A stretch of DNA of 64,000 nucleotides from Chlamydiota bacterium (GTDB taxonomy: Bacteria; Chlamydiota; Chlamydiia; Chlamydiales; SM23-39), in NCBI GenBank assembly GCA_027451825.1, contig DAIDHZ010000004.1, positions 34,370-98,369 on the forward strand, given 5' to 3'. Position numbers and translations under genes: made by a program. Positions within the stretch are counted from its first letter, which is position 1, and every line of letters begins with the position of its first letter. This document shows, piece by piece, positions 43,377 to 51,603 of the stretch. Under the pieces are notes generated by a model, which had not been told where the DNA came from, did not search any database, and worked only from the letters and a program-made list of their open reading frames with translations.

Positions 43377-44848
43377 TGCATTTTCTCCATTGACTCTTCT
43401 AGCGATAGAAAATTTTGGATATCTTTTTTTAGTTTTTGAAGTGATTTGAGATCGAAAATAAATCCGTGCCCTGCTTCGTAATATTGAAAGTGAAGATTTT
43501 TACGATATGTGTCAGGGAGATTGAGATGGTCAAAACAATATTCTGCCGCAGCAAATGGAGTTCTGCAGTCGTAATATCCGGACCCGATGAAAATGTTCAT
43601 TTTTGGATTGTGAATGAGAGTTTTTCTGATTCTTTGCATGAGGTCGGGAAATTCTACTGAATCATATGTTTCAAAATTCCAAGACTGATGATTAAAGCGG
43701 ATGTATTGTGTGAAAGGGTCTTGGGTATTGAGGTAATTGAGTAGGTAATGATTGAATGCGGCATGAAGTCCTTGCATATCCTTATAGCTTGGATCGTCTG
43801 ATAGATCTTTTCTTCGAATGGAAGAAAGATCTCCGATGTAACGGGTGTCTAGACCTCCTAAGACTTTTCTTTCCGATCCGAAGAGTTCTGTCGTGTATAA
43901 AAATTCATCAAAGCGCGCTTGATAACGTCGAACGGCATGCAGAGGCAGTCCGGTTACAAAAGCAAATTCTTGATAGAATGTTTCTTCTTTTTCATTCAGT
44001 CGATGAGGTCGGATGAGACTTGGGATATAGGCATCGAAGGTAAACTCTTTTGCGTAGGAAATGACATCCTCTAATTTTTTTTCAGGCCAAAGAAGTCCAT
44101 GATACCACGCAGTGGCTGCAAATGTTGGGATTAAAAGAGAGTTGGGAAGATATCGATTATATTGTCCTACAAGTGTAGAAAAATCGATGGCAGGGCCGAG
44201 AAGGATCATTCCATGGAGGCTGATATCATGAGTGAGTAGATATCTAGCGATCCCTGCGCATCTTGTTGTGCCGTAGCTAAAGCCGGCAAGGTATTTTGGA
44301 TGATTCCAGCGGTTAAAATAGTTCAGAAAAGTGTAAATAAAATCGCCTAGATACTCAAAGTCTCCTTCGACACTGAGGACATTTTCTAATATTTCAGGGT
44401 CGCAATTCGATGTTTTTGTACTGAATCCGGTTCCTATTGGGTCTATGAAGACAAGATCCGTCCAAGGGAGCAATGACTCCGGATTGTCGATGATTTGATA
44501 AGGGGGGAGGAGCGATTTGCCTTCATCCGGCATTAAGAGTCGATGGGGTCCAAAGCTGCAAAGTGTAAGAGGTCCGCATGAACTTCCCGGCCCTCCCGGA
44601 AAAATGAATGTGATCGGACGGTTTTTTTCAGATTCTTTGGAATAAGCGATGAAAAAAATTTCTAGAGGAGATTCTTCATTCTCAGGGTTCAATGGCATGG
44701 TGCCCGTGATAGCAACATAAGGGAATGTGTGTTCTTCGCTTGAAAATTCGTGAGAGCTGTAGATGATGGAAGAAAGGTCTTCCGTGCTGAATAAGCACGT
44801 TTCAATGTAGAGAAAGATCCCTAGAAAAAGTTGAGAAATGCGACTCAT
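43370..44848 (-). CDS. Secreted S10-family serine carboxypeptidase-like protein
   Basis: A 492-residue peptidase S10 homologue with a signal-like N-terminus (ISQLFLGIFLYIETCLF). Typical motifs are the oxyanion region FIFPGGPGSSCGPLTL, the nucleophile loop GFSYGTTRC (Ser), the aspartate in FIGSGYYDCRTPF and the histidine in YEAGHGFIF. All three catalytic residues are present. S10 enzymes cut C-terminal residues, usually at acidic pH, in lysosomes or periplasm. In an intracellular bacterium this could act on host or periplasmic peptides. The last codons lie inside the palindromic element, so the natural C-terminus may have been changed by insertion. Confidence 0.88.
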   Translation of the reverse strand: MSRISQLFLGIFLYIETCLFSTEDLSSIIYSSHEFSSEEHTFPYVAITGTMPLNPENEESPLEIFFIAYSKESEKNRPITFIFPGGPGSSCGPLTLCSFGPHRLLMPDEGKSLLPPYQIIDNPESLLPWTDLVFIDPIGTGFSTKTSNCDPEILENVLSVEGDFEYLGDFIYTFLNYFNRWNHPKYLAGFSYGTTRCAGIARYLLTHDISLHGMILLGPAIDFSTLVGQYNRYLPNSLLIPTFAATAWYHGLLWPEKKLEDVISYAKEFTFDAYIPSLIRPHRLNEKEETFYQEFAFVTGLPLHAVRRYQARFDEFLYTTELFGSERKVLGGLDTRYIGDLSSIRRKDLSDDPSYKDMQGLHAAFNHYLLNYLNTQDPFTQYIRFNHQSWNFETYDSVEFPDLMQRIRKTLIHNPKMNIFIGSGYYDCRTPFAAAEYCFDHLNLPDTYRKNLHFQYYEAGHGFIFDLKSLQKLKKDIQNFLSLEESMEKMHY

Positions 44849-44951
44849 ATTTTATGTCCTTTTTTGAAACGAAGCTCTAAGTATAGTCTTAACGAGCGCA
44901 TGCGAAATAGTTTGCATTAGTAAAAAATTTATTTCCAGGTTTTTTGGAGTC

Positions 44952-44972
44952 TTTCAACTGGAACGGGTATAG
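44952..44972. repeat. 21-bp exact repeat of the element-1 end
   Basis: CTTTCAACTGGAACGGGTAT plus A is identical to 41793-41813, the right end of inverted-repeat element 1. Here it stands alone, 68 bp before the Inc-like gene, in an intergenic stretch otherwise AT-rich. It may be a solo end of the element or a shared control site. Confidence 0.75.
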
Positions 44973-45039
44973 TGTTTTTTTTTAGTGTTTTTTTGTTTTA
45001 TTTGTGTTATTATCCTCGTTAATTAATAAGGTTTAATTT

Positions 45040-45888
45040 ATGTCTTCTGATTGTCTTGTGGTCAATGCAACTAATGGTAGATTGAATTTTCAAAATGAAG
45101 GTGAGGTGCAGCAAAAGTGGACAACTGCAAAAATCGAAAAGATTGCTTTGTATTCTTTTGCGGGTCTTTCTGCAGCTTTAGGAGCTGCATCCGTGGGTCT
45201 GGGTGCCGCAGGTATTGTTGCTTCTTCTTTTGCTTTTGCATCGATTCCGTTAACACTGGTTGCTGGTGCTTTGATTTTTATGGGATCTCGTATTCGGGAT
45301 TATGAAAATTTGCAAGAGCTTCAGGGGATGCGAAGAGAGGCGATTCATTTATCTTATGGTGAGTTGGTCGCGATTCATGGGTTGGTCAATATTTGCAAAT
45401 ACGACATTGTTTCTTCAGGGGTGTTAGAAGAAAAGCGTCGCTATGAAGAAGAGTTGAATTCTTTATCATCTCGTCGTTTAAAGGATGTTCAGTATATTGA
45501 ATCTAAGTACTCTGATCGGCAGAGTCAGTTATTGAATTGTTTGTATCGAGAAAAGCATGATATTCAAACAAGAATTCAATTGAATCTCCAGCGTATGCAT
45601 AGAGGTCAATTTATGGTTTTCAGTGGAGATGGCTCTGAAGAGTTAATGCGTGCGACTGTTCATCAAGAGCAAGGCATGATTCCTGTAGAGGTTCTGTTGG
45701 GTTATCAGTTGAAAGATGCTTTACAAAAAGTTGAGTCTAAAATAGCTTGGATTTTAAATCAAAAAATTGGGTTTGATCAAGAAATTTTATATCAAAAAGA
45801 AATTGAGGTTGTTGAGAGTAATTATAATAGAGCTAGAGAAATAGCTCAAAACTTACATCGAGAAAAGATGAAAGCCCTTATCTTGTGA
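45040..45888 (+). CDS. Putative inclusion membrane (Inc-like) protein
   Basis: A 282-residue protein without recognisable enzyme motifs. The N-terminus is about 34 polar residues, followed by a bilobed hydrophobic block (about residues 35-62 and 64-83: ASVGLGAAGIV, then LTLVAGALIFMG) with a short turn between. This is the topology that defines chlamydial Inc proteins, which type III secretion puts into the inclusion membrane with both ends facing the host. The C-terminal 190 residues are coiled-coil rich (EEKRRYEEELNSLSSRRLKD; YNRAREIAQNLHREKMK), as in IncA-type fusion or tethering proteins. The assignment rests on topology only. Confidence 0.65.
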   Translation: MSSDCLVVNATNGRLNFQNEGEVQQKWTTAKIEKIALYSFAGLSAALGAASVGLGAAGIVASSFAFASIPLTLVAGALIFMGSRIRDYENLQELQGMRREAIHLSYGELVAIHGLVNICKYDIVSSGVLEEKRRYEEELNSLSSRRLKDVQYIESKYSDRQSQLLNCLYREKHDIQTRIQLNLQRMHRGQFMVFSGDGSEELMRATVHQEQGMIPVEVLLGYQLKDALQKVESKIAWILNQKIGFDQEILYQKEIEVVESNYNRAREIAQNLHREKMKALIL

Positions 45889-45952
45889 ATCAAGAATCGG
45901 GTCTGGCGCGCCTAAGCAGCCTCGGCATTTGAATCCGCCGGCATCACCCAAC
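45885..45952. repeat. Dispersed palindromic repeat, copy 2 (at the end of the Inc-like gene)
   Basis: A partial copy of the ku-disrupting repeat, in opposite orientation. It includes the exact 18-mer AGCCTCGGCATTTGAATC (45918-45935) and GCATCACCCAAC (45941-45952). Its first bases (GTGAATCAAG) contain the TGA stop codon of the Inc-like gene. It lies between that gene and tRNA-Arg. Confidence 0.75.
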
Positions 45953-46033
45953 ATATTTCAGATTTCCTACATCATGATTTTGATTGAAAAATAGTCGTCA
46001 TCAGCGGTAAATTGATCATTTACAACTTCTTTA

Positions 46034-46106
46034 GGATTGATAGCTCAGTGGATAGAGCACCCGCCTTCTAAGCGGGTGGTCGTAGGTTCGAGTCCTACTC
46101 AATCCG
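46034..46106 (+). tRNA. tRNA-Arg (anticodon TCT)
   Basis: A 73-base tRNA: acceptor stem GGATTGA/TCAATCC, D-arm GCTC AGTGGATA GAGC, anticodon stem CCCGC/GCGGG with loop CTTCTAA (TCT, reads AGA), and T-arm GTAGG TTCGAGT CCTAC. The discriminator is G; CCA is not encoded. A run of eight T follows directly and probably ends the transcript. A dispersed repeat copy lies 80 bp upstream. Confidence 0.95.
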
Positions 46107-46125
46107 TTTTTTTTGAGAGTTTCTC

Positions 46126-48699
46126 ATGTTGCTCGGCGATCACTTACTTCGAAAAAAGACTTTTATCAATTTAGATGCCGCATTGGCCCGCTTAAAGAAG
46201 GTGTCTTCCGGGTATCAGAAGATTGAAGAGGTCAATTGCGCTCTTTTAGAGTTGATTCAAAAGGAGCCGGAACCTTGCTTTCTACTTTCTCCTGTATTGG
46301 ATTTTATCTCGCGGGTGGATCGTGAAGGAATTTTGGATCATTATACATTCACAAGCTTTGAGCTTTGGTTGAATCAGGCCTCGCTTTTAAGTCCTGAAGA
46401 GAATTTAAAGGTTCGCGCTAAAATTGTTGGAAAGTGGATTGAGAGAAATGATTATCAGGCGTTTTTCCCGATAGGAATGGGAAAGATGTACGAAGGAACT
46501 CATTTTGTCACAGCTCATAAATCGCCGGATCTAGATACAACGATTGCCTCTTTTTGGGGGTGGGTTGATGCTTTTGGCGCGCGCGTAGGGAATTCTTTGC
46601 ATATTTGGAACCTTCCAGGAGGCCCCCCCGCCTCTCAGATAGAGATTCAGTGGCTTTTTTCGGATTATTTTGGGCCTTCTATTTTTACCCATCTTGCAAA
46701 GACGAAATTGGCTCTTTCTTTGACCGGGAAAGATTTGATGACTCAGCAAGGGATGGTGGTAAAGTCTTTAGAAGACTCTCTTGTGGATGCAGAGCATGAT
46801 GCGAGCCGTCCTGCCGTGGTGATGGTGGATCAGATGCGCCGCTACCTAGGGGATTGGCGTAGTTTTGACGTTGAAGGGGTTCGGCAAGTGATTATCATGT
46901 TGAACTCTTGTTTGCGTTGGTTTGAAAATCATCTGTATTTACACATGGTTTCTCTTTTTGCGAAGAAGAAGGTTGTTTGGGAAGAGATTACAGCTTGGGT
47001 TCCTCGCCTTTTTTTAATGCGTATCGAAGATTGCGATCCTGCAAGAGAATTGAGCGTCAAACAGACGAAAGAAGTGTTTGATTTCATGGAGCAGGTTTTG
47101 GGGCTTTCTCAAGGGATGAAGGCTTCTTTTGAGGAGCTTGGGATTTGTCTTGCAAAATTAGCCGGAATTTCATTTACGGGATCCAATCAGTTTTTGGATG
47201 CTATTCGACGGTTGTTTGATGAAAAAGGTCATCTCATTGAAAATCGCATGGATCTTTTTTCATTTTTAGAGATTGTGATTCGAGAGCTCCATTCATCGCT
47301 TGTGAAAGTGCGCAGCCGTCTTGAAAAATTAGATATTGCACTGAAAACAAAAGAACAAGTTTTTGGAAGACTTCCTACATTTGTAACTCTTCGCTCCGAG
47401 GTGGAAGAGATTCGACATAAGATGGGATCCTACGTTTCTTTGACAGTGACTTATGAAAATGATCGCCAAATGTTTCCTGTAGGAGTGATTCACGCAGCGA
47501 CGATTCGCAAGCAAATTTTGGGCACTGTATCGCTTCGCGATTTTTGCAATCGTGATGAAATGACGATTCCTTCGTATTTGGATGTGATTAGCGTGATTGA
47601 TCATCATAAATCACAGCTTCAGACATATACCCCTCCATTTGCTATTATTTCCGATGCTCAGTCGAGCAATTCTTTGGTGGCAAGGCAAGCTTTTGAAATC
47701 AATGATCGTTATTCATCGAGAGGGCAGTCTTTAGAATCGATTGAAAAACAGATTTCTCAAGTTGCGAAAGATCCTTCGGAAAGTGCGCATCGTTTGATGC
47801 AGCGGCTTCTTCGTAAGCGAGCGGCTGTAAAACAAAAAGGCTCATTTTTTATTGATGAAGAAAGAGAGTATGCTGAGTATCTTCACTTTTTGTATGGAAT
47901 TTTGGATGATACCGATTTGCTCAGCAAAGTGAGTTATGTAGATGTTGAATGTGTCGCTTCTTTGGTGAACCGATTGAAATCGATTGCCGAGAAAAAAGAA
48001 GTCGAGGTGATTTCTTTGGAGGATCTTCCAAGAGATCAAAATTTCCCAAAAAAGGCAGCGGAGAGAATTTTAAGAAACGAAGATATGTATTCTCTCTACC
48101 GAAAGGCTTATGAGTATCGAGAAAAAGAAGTGACAGAGCAAATTGAGCTTGTTTCAAGGAAAAAAGAGTCTCACTTTTTTGATGATACGAAAGAGCAAAA
48201 TGGATGCTGTCGCATTGGACAGGCTAAAATTTTTGCAAGCAATGTTTCTATTTTCCGTAAAGAAGCTGAGAAGATTCGTGCATTTTGGGTGGAAGTCGCC
48301 AAACGTGTTTTTAAAGATAAGCCTGACATAGATTTGCATCTTCAGATGGTCAGCACGATCGTGAGTGCGGAAGAAGTTTTTCGAGGATTTTTAGGGAAAT
48401 ATTCGCATCAAGATGAGATGTGGATTTGGGTTCCTGAGTCAGAGACTGCGCTTGAACACTTAAGACGCTTTTTGAATGCATTTCAGTTTTCGCCCGGATT
48501 TAAAGAGAACCCTGTGGAAGTTGAGATTTTTGGCCCGAGAAGCTCTGAACTGGAATCTATTTTTAAAGAAAGCTTCTTAAGAGTTCCTTATCAGATCAAA
48601 GAATCAAGTGAGTCATTGGTGGTGATCTATTATAGGGCAGGTTCTCTCAATTCCAGAAAAGCAATGGTATCGCCTTTTTTGCCTAAACTAGGGCTATGA
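46126..48699 (+). CDS. Very large DHH-superfamily phosphoesterase-like protein
   Basis: An 857-residue protein. The metal-binding motif HKSPDLDTTIASFWGW (residues 131-146) and DHH at 492-494 (VISVIDHHKSQ) are the motif I and motif III of DHH phosphoesterases such as family II pyrophosphatase, exopolyphosphatase and related enzymes. GILDDTDLLSKV follows, with the downstream aspartate. Normal family members have 300-550 residues; here a long helical insert (about 220-450) separates the motifs, and a 130-residue N-terminal extension is added. No substrate can be named. The start is 19 bp after tRNA-Arg. Confidence 0.8.
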   Translation: MLLGDHLLRKKTFINLDAALARLKKVSSGYQKIEEVNCALLELIQKEPEPCFLLSPVLDFISRVDREGILDHYTFTSFELWLNQASLLSPEENLKVRAKIVGKWIERNDYQAFFPIGMGKMYEGTHFVTAHKSPDLDTTIASFWGWVDAFGARVGNSLHIWNLPGGPPASQIEIQWLFSDYFGPSIFTHLAKTKLALSLTGKDLMTQQGMVVKSLEDSLVDAEHDASRPAVVMVDQMRRYLGDWRSFDVEGVRQVIIMLNSCLRWFENHLYLHMVSLFAKKKVVWEEITAWVPRLFLMRIEDCDPARELSVKQTKEVFDFMEQVLGLSQGMKASFEELGICLAKLAGISFTGSNQFLDAIRRLFDEKGHLIENRMDLFSFLEIVIRELHSSLVKVRSRLEKLDIALKTKEQVFGRLPTFVTLRSEVEEIRHKMGSYVSLTVTYENDRQMFPVGVIHAATIRKQILGTVSLRDFCNRDEMTIPSYLDVISVIDHHKSQLQTYTPPFAIISDAQSSNSLVARQAFEINDRYSSRGQSLESIEKQISQVAKDPSESAHRLMQRLLRKRAAVKQKGSFFIDEEREYAEYLHFLYGILDDTDLLSKVSYVDVECVASLVNRLKSIAEKKEVEVISLEDLPRDQNFPKKAAERILRNEDMYSLYRKAYEYREKEVTEQIELVSRKKESHFFDDTKEQNGCCRIGQAKIFASNVSIFRKEAEKIRAFWVEVAKRVFKDKPDIDLHLQMVSTIVSAEEVFRGFLGKYSHQDEMWIWVPESETALEHLRRFLNAFQFSPGFKENPVEVEIFGPRSSELESIFKESFLRVPYQIKESSESLVVIYYRAGSLNSRKAMVSPFLPKLGL

Positions 48700-48796
48700 G
48701 AGTCTGAAGTATGCGTATTGGAAAAAACAAACCACAGAGATAGACACCACAGAGAAAATAAACTGAGAGAGTTCCTTCGGATTCGGTGAAAAAAGA

Positions 48797-48822
48797 AAAG
48801 GGCTGCAAAGCAGCAGCCCTTT
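48797..48822 (-). terminator. Rho-independent terminator of the KH-protein gene
   Basis: Stem AAAGGGCTGC/GCAGCCCTTT with a six-base loop; on the minus strand it is followed by TCTTTTTTCACC. It lies 25 bp beyond the stop of the KH gene and also about 100 bp after the DHH gene stop on the other strand. Strong minus-strand terminator. Confidence 0.85.
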
Positions 48823-48846
48823 GAATGATCTCTGAATTGAGGAGAT

Positions 48847-49086
48847 CTATTGTTTTTCTTCAATGATTTCCAAACTCACTCGGATTCCATTGCGGCTTGC
48901 AACAGACATGAGGAGTGTTCGGATTGCGTTGATTGTTTTTCCTTTTTTACCGATAATCTTTCCAATATCTGATTTTTCTACGCCGAGCTCGATAATCAAT
49001 GTATGCGTCCCGCCAATTTCATTGATGCGGACTTGGTCAGGGTGGTCTACAAGATTTTTTACGATGTACTCAACAAATTCTTTCAT
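48847..49086 (-). CDS. KH-domain RNA-binding protein (KhpA/YlqC type)
   Basis: A 79-residue single type II KH-domain protein. The GxxG loop is in KIIGKKGKTINAIRTLL (residues about 41-57). It starts MKEFVEYIVKNLVDHPDQV, the common KhpA beginning. KhpA acts with KhpB as a global RNA-binding factor in several bacteria. A strong terminator follows, so this is the last gene of its transcript. Confidence 0.92.
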   Translation of the reverse strand: MKEFVEYIVKNLVDHPDQVRINEIGGTHTLIIELGVEKSDIGKIIGKKGKTINAIRTLLMSVASRNGIRVSLEIIEEKQ

Positions 49087-49185
49087 ATGAAATTCCTGGT
49101 TCGTTCAACAGTTAGAGGTTCAAATAAAGACCCCTTTTTCGAAAAACTTTACAGAAGAAGGGTTTTAAAAGCTAGTGTCTAATTT

Positions 49186-49207
49186 GCTGCCCTGGATTCA
49201 GGGCAGC
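49186..49207. terminator. Hairpin after the 49.2-49.6 kb gene
   Basis: Stem GCTGCCCT/AGGGCAGC with a six-base loop, 15 bases beyond the gene's stop codon on the minus strand. The following minus-strand bases are AAATTAG, without a T run, so termination would be weak or depend on structure alone. Confidence 0.5.
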
Positions 49208-49221
49208 TTGAAGGGTGGCGC

Positions 49222-49608
49222 TTAGAGAACAACAGCGCAAGCTTGATTGGTTTTGTTTCTGTCGGTATTGAGGAGTCCCATCGCAAGGAATGAGACCCAT
49301 CCCGGACCTTGGATATCAACTCCATGTTTTCGAGCGACCTCTTTACCCGCTTGGAGAGCAATACCTCGGATTCCTATTTCAACGCACGCTTCTATAAAAG
49401 GGGAGTCTTTGAAAAGAGAGTGTATAACAGGTTGGGCAGCGGCTTCAACGAGTGCCGTTGTGGTGGCAAGGGTTACGGCTGCTCCGATCTGTTGCAAAGA
49501 CGCATTTTCGTTGAAAAATGCTTGATTCAATGTTGTTAATACAGCGCTTTGAGCCATCGCCGGAAGTATGCCCGAAGGGAGTTGACTTCTGTGTGCTTGA
49601 ATGCTCAT
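49222..49608 (-). CDS. Small Ala-rich hypothetical protein
   Basis: A 128-residue protein not recognised. The start at 49608 is supported by AAAGGAG seven bases upstream; a longer frame to 49737 overlaps the rluD gene and reads like non-coding sequence. The middle is Ala/Thr rich and mildly hydrophobic (AAVTLATTTALVEAAAQPVI). A recognisable feature is the near-C-terminal GPGWVSFLAMGLLNTD. No signal peptide or enzyme motif is visible. Gene order suggests an accessory insertion between the KH and rluD genes. Confidence 0.6.
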   Translation of the reverse strand: MSIQAHRSQLPSGILPAMAQSAVLTTLNQAFFNENASLQQIGAAVTLATTTALVEAAAQPVIHSLFKDSPFIEACVEIGIRGIALQAGKEVARKHGVDIQGPGWVSFLAMGLLNTDRNKTNQACAVVL

Positions 49609-49682
49609 GTTATCTCCTTTAATTTTTTTTGGATAAAGAGAATATGTTCTAAATGGAATGAAAGCAATAATTAAAAATCTTT

Positions 49683-50639
49683 TTAAGATGGAATATTGGA
49701 TGTGCAAAGAGCGGGGCCGCAAATTTGTTTCAGCCAAGGCTTGAAATCCTCCGGGATGGGGGCAAGAAGACGTATAGGCAGTTGTGTGATTGGATGTTTA
49801 AATTGCAATTGATAAGCGTGAAGAAGAAGTCTTTCCGGGTTTAATGATTGATTGAGTTTGTCGCTTCCATAACTTGAGTCTCCTAAGATAGGACATCCAA
49901 TATGTTTTAAGTGAACGCGGATTTGATGCGTTCGGCCTGTTTTGGGCTGGATGAGAGCGAAAGCGAGTTGATGATTGAAGGCGAGTGTTTGTACTTTGCT
50001 GATCGCTTCTTTTCCGTCGGTAAGAACTGCCATTTCTTTGCGATGTACAGGGTGTCTTCCAATGGGGGCTGAGATTGTTGTGTTTTGAGGTCTTCCGGAG
50101 CAAATTGCGAGGTATGTCTTTTCGATCTCTCTTAAAGAAAATTGTTCAATGAGTTTTTGATGCGCTAGGAGCGTTTTTGCGGCAAGAAGAATGCCGGATG
50201 TCTCTTTATCAAGTCGATGGACGATCCCGGGTCTTAATGAATCTTGGGATTCGATGTGGTCGCAGTGAGCGAGCAGAGCATTGACAAACGTCCCAGACCA
50301 GTGACCTGGAGCCGGGTGAACGACCATTCCGGGGGGCTTATTGATGGCGAGGATGTGTTCGTCTTCATAAAGAATGTCGAGAGGGATGTTTTCGGGTTCT
50401 AAAGAAGGGCCTTTAATGGCTTGAAAAAAGACTTCAATTTCATCGCCTTCTTCAGGACATACTCTTTTTTTGATGGGATCTCCATTGAGAAAAACGAAGC
50501 CTTGTTCAATTAAAATTTGAAAATAGGTCCTTGAATAATTGGGAAATCGATTGGAGAGGAGCTTATCGATGCGAAGACCTTCTTCTTCGGGTAAAACAAA
50601 AAGGGTATCCGCGGATACTGTGTCGTTTGCTAATTCCAT
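49683..50639 (-). CDS. rluD: Ribosomal large subunit pseudouridine synthase D
   Basis: A 318-residue RluA-family enzyme. An N-terminal S4 domain (RIDKLLSNRFPNYSRT) is followed by the catalytic region HRLDKETSGILLAAKT, with the conserved Asp. Further motifs are IGRHPVHRKEMAV and KTGRTHQIRVHLKHIGCP. It modifies 23S rRNA helix 69 in E. coli. The rluD, small gene, recX/hemA neighbourhood follows Chlamydia CT658-CT662. Confidence 0.95.
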   Translation of the reverse strand: MELANDTVSADTLFVLPEEEGLRIDKLLSNRFPNYSRTYFQILIEQGFVFLNGDPIKKRVCPEEGDEIEVFFQAIKGPSLEPENIPLDILYEDEHILAINKPPGMVVHPAPGHWSGTFVNALLAHCDHIESQDSLRPGIVHRLDKETSGILLAAKTLLAHQKLIEQFSLREIEKTYLAICSGRPQNTTISAPIGRHPVHRKEMAVLTDGKEAISKVQTLAFNHQLAFALIQPKTGRTHQIRVHLKHIGCPILGDSSYGSDKLNQSLNPERLLLHAYQLQFKHPITQLPIRLLAPIPEDFKPWLKQICGPALCTSNIPS

Positions 50640-50696
50640 ATAAATTATGGTGGGATTTTATCTGAAAGCAGTCTTTGAAACAATGTGAAAAAAATT

Positions 50697-50954
50697 TTAA
50701 TCTTGTTCGCTTTTTCTGATTTTTCGAAGAGCTTTAATGGCTCTTTTTTGTTCGTGTTGAATGGAGGAATTGATTTGTTGAATGATGGCATTCCAAAGTT
50801 GACCTGCTTCTTTTGCAGTGAAATGCATTCCGAGAAACGTCATCGGTTTTGCGATGACTTTTTCATATGCGCTTTGAAATTTTTTGGGAAGTTTTGTTTC
50901 GGTTGATTCTGTAGAGGGATGCTTAGGATGAATGGGTTCTTTTGGCTGGACCAT
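50697..50954 (-). CDS. Small conserved chlamydial protein
   Basis: An 85-residue basic protein starting MVQPKEPIHPKHPSTES. After a Pro-rich, disordered start it is helical (FTAKEAGQLWNAIIQQINSS). It lies beside rluD in the position of C. trachomatis CT659, a small uncharacterised protein, and may be its counterpart. Its 5' end lies back-to-back with the recX gene. No function is known. Confidence 0.65.
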   Translation of the reverse strand: MVQPKEPIHPKHPSTESTETKLPKKFQSAYEKVIAKPMTFLGMHFTAKEAGQLWNAIIQQINSSIQHEQKRAIKALRKIRKSEQD

Positions 50955-51003
50955 AATTTGGATAGTACTTGATCTAGATTCTTATTTCAATACAATTGGT
51001 GTT

Positions 51004-51603
51004 ATGTTGACAGATCATTGGTATACGTTGCAGCAAAGTCGGATAGATCCTCTCTATTTTGAAATTCATGAAAATCATGAGGTGGTCAAGGAAGTGAAAG
51101 TTTTGTTTTCTCTGCCAAAAATTCCTCGTGGATTTCAAACATTAGATGATATATTCACATGGCTTTCCAATACAGAAAAATCGCTTGCGAAAAAGTATGC
51201 ATATCGTTTGCTCGCAATGAGAAATTATTCGAAAGCTGCAATTTGTAAAAAATTGGAAGGTAAGGGATTTGGTTTCCTGGTCATCTCAGAATTGCTGCAG
51301 AGTTTGGAGAAGTTGGGATTTCTCTCCGATGATTCCTTTTTTCAAGCGCTTGTTGTGAAATTGGCAAGACGAGGGTATGGCCCTCTTTATATTGAAAAAA
51401 AGGTGCAAGAGATGGGAGGGGATAAATCGTGCGTTCGGAATTTGATGGATGTCAATCTTCGGAAAGAGGCTTTTTCTAAAGCTCTTTTAAAGATGAAAAA
51501 AAAATCAGGTACACAAAAAGCAATCGCTTTGTTTAAAAGAGGATTTGATTGGTCAGATTGTAAGGATTCTTGTGGATGTAGCAGTTTTAGGGATTCATTT
51601 TAA
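51004..51603 (+). CDS. recX: Regulatory protein RecX
   Basis: A 199-residue RecX homologue, which modulates RecA. The ATG at 51004 (MLTDHWYTLQQ) is preferred to an upstream frame that overlaps the divergent gene. Characteristic tandem three-helix repeats are present: KKYAYRLLAMRNYSKAAICK, LEKLGFLSDDSFFQALV, and RRGYGPLYIEKKVQEMG. The C-terminus overlaps hemA by 32 bp in a different frame. Confidence 0.85.
   Translation: MLTDHWYTLQQSRIDPLYFEIHENHEVVKEVKVLFSLPKIPRGFQTLDDIFTWLSNTEKSLAKKYAYRLLAMRNYSKAAICKKLEGKGFGFLVISELLQSLEKLGFLSDDSFFQALVVKLARRGYGPLYIEKKVQEMGGDKSCVRNLMDVNLRKEAFSKALLKMKKKSGTQKAIALFKRGFDWSDCKDSCGCSSFRDSF

Noticed and set aside
49222..49250. Possible CaaX-type lipidation at the C-terminus of the 49.2 kb protein
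   Set aside because: The cysteine is fifth from the end (CAVVL), not fourth, so the CaaX rule is not met.
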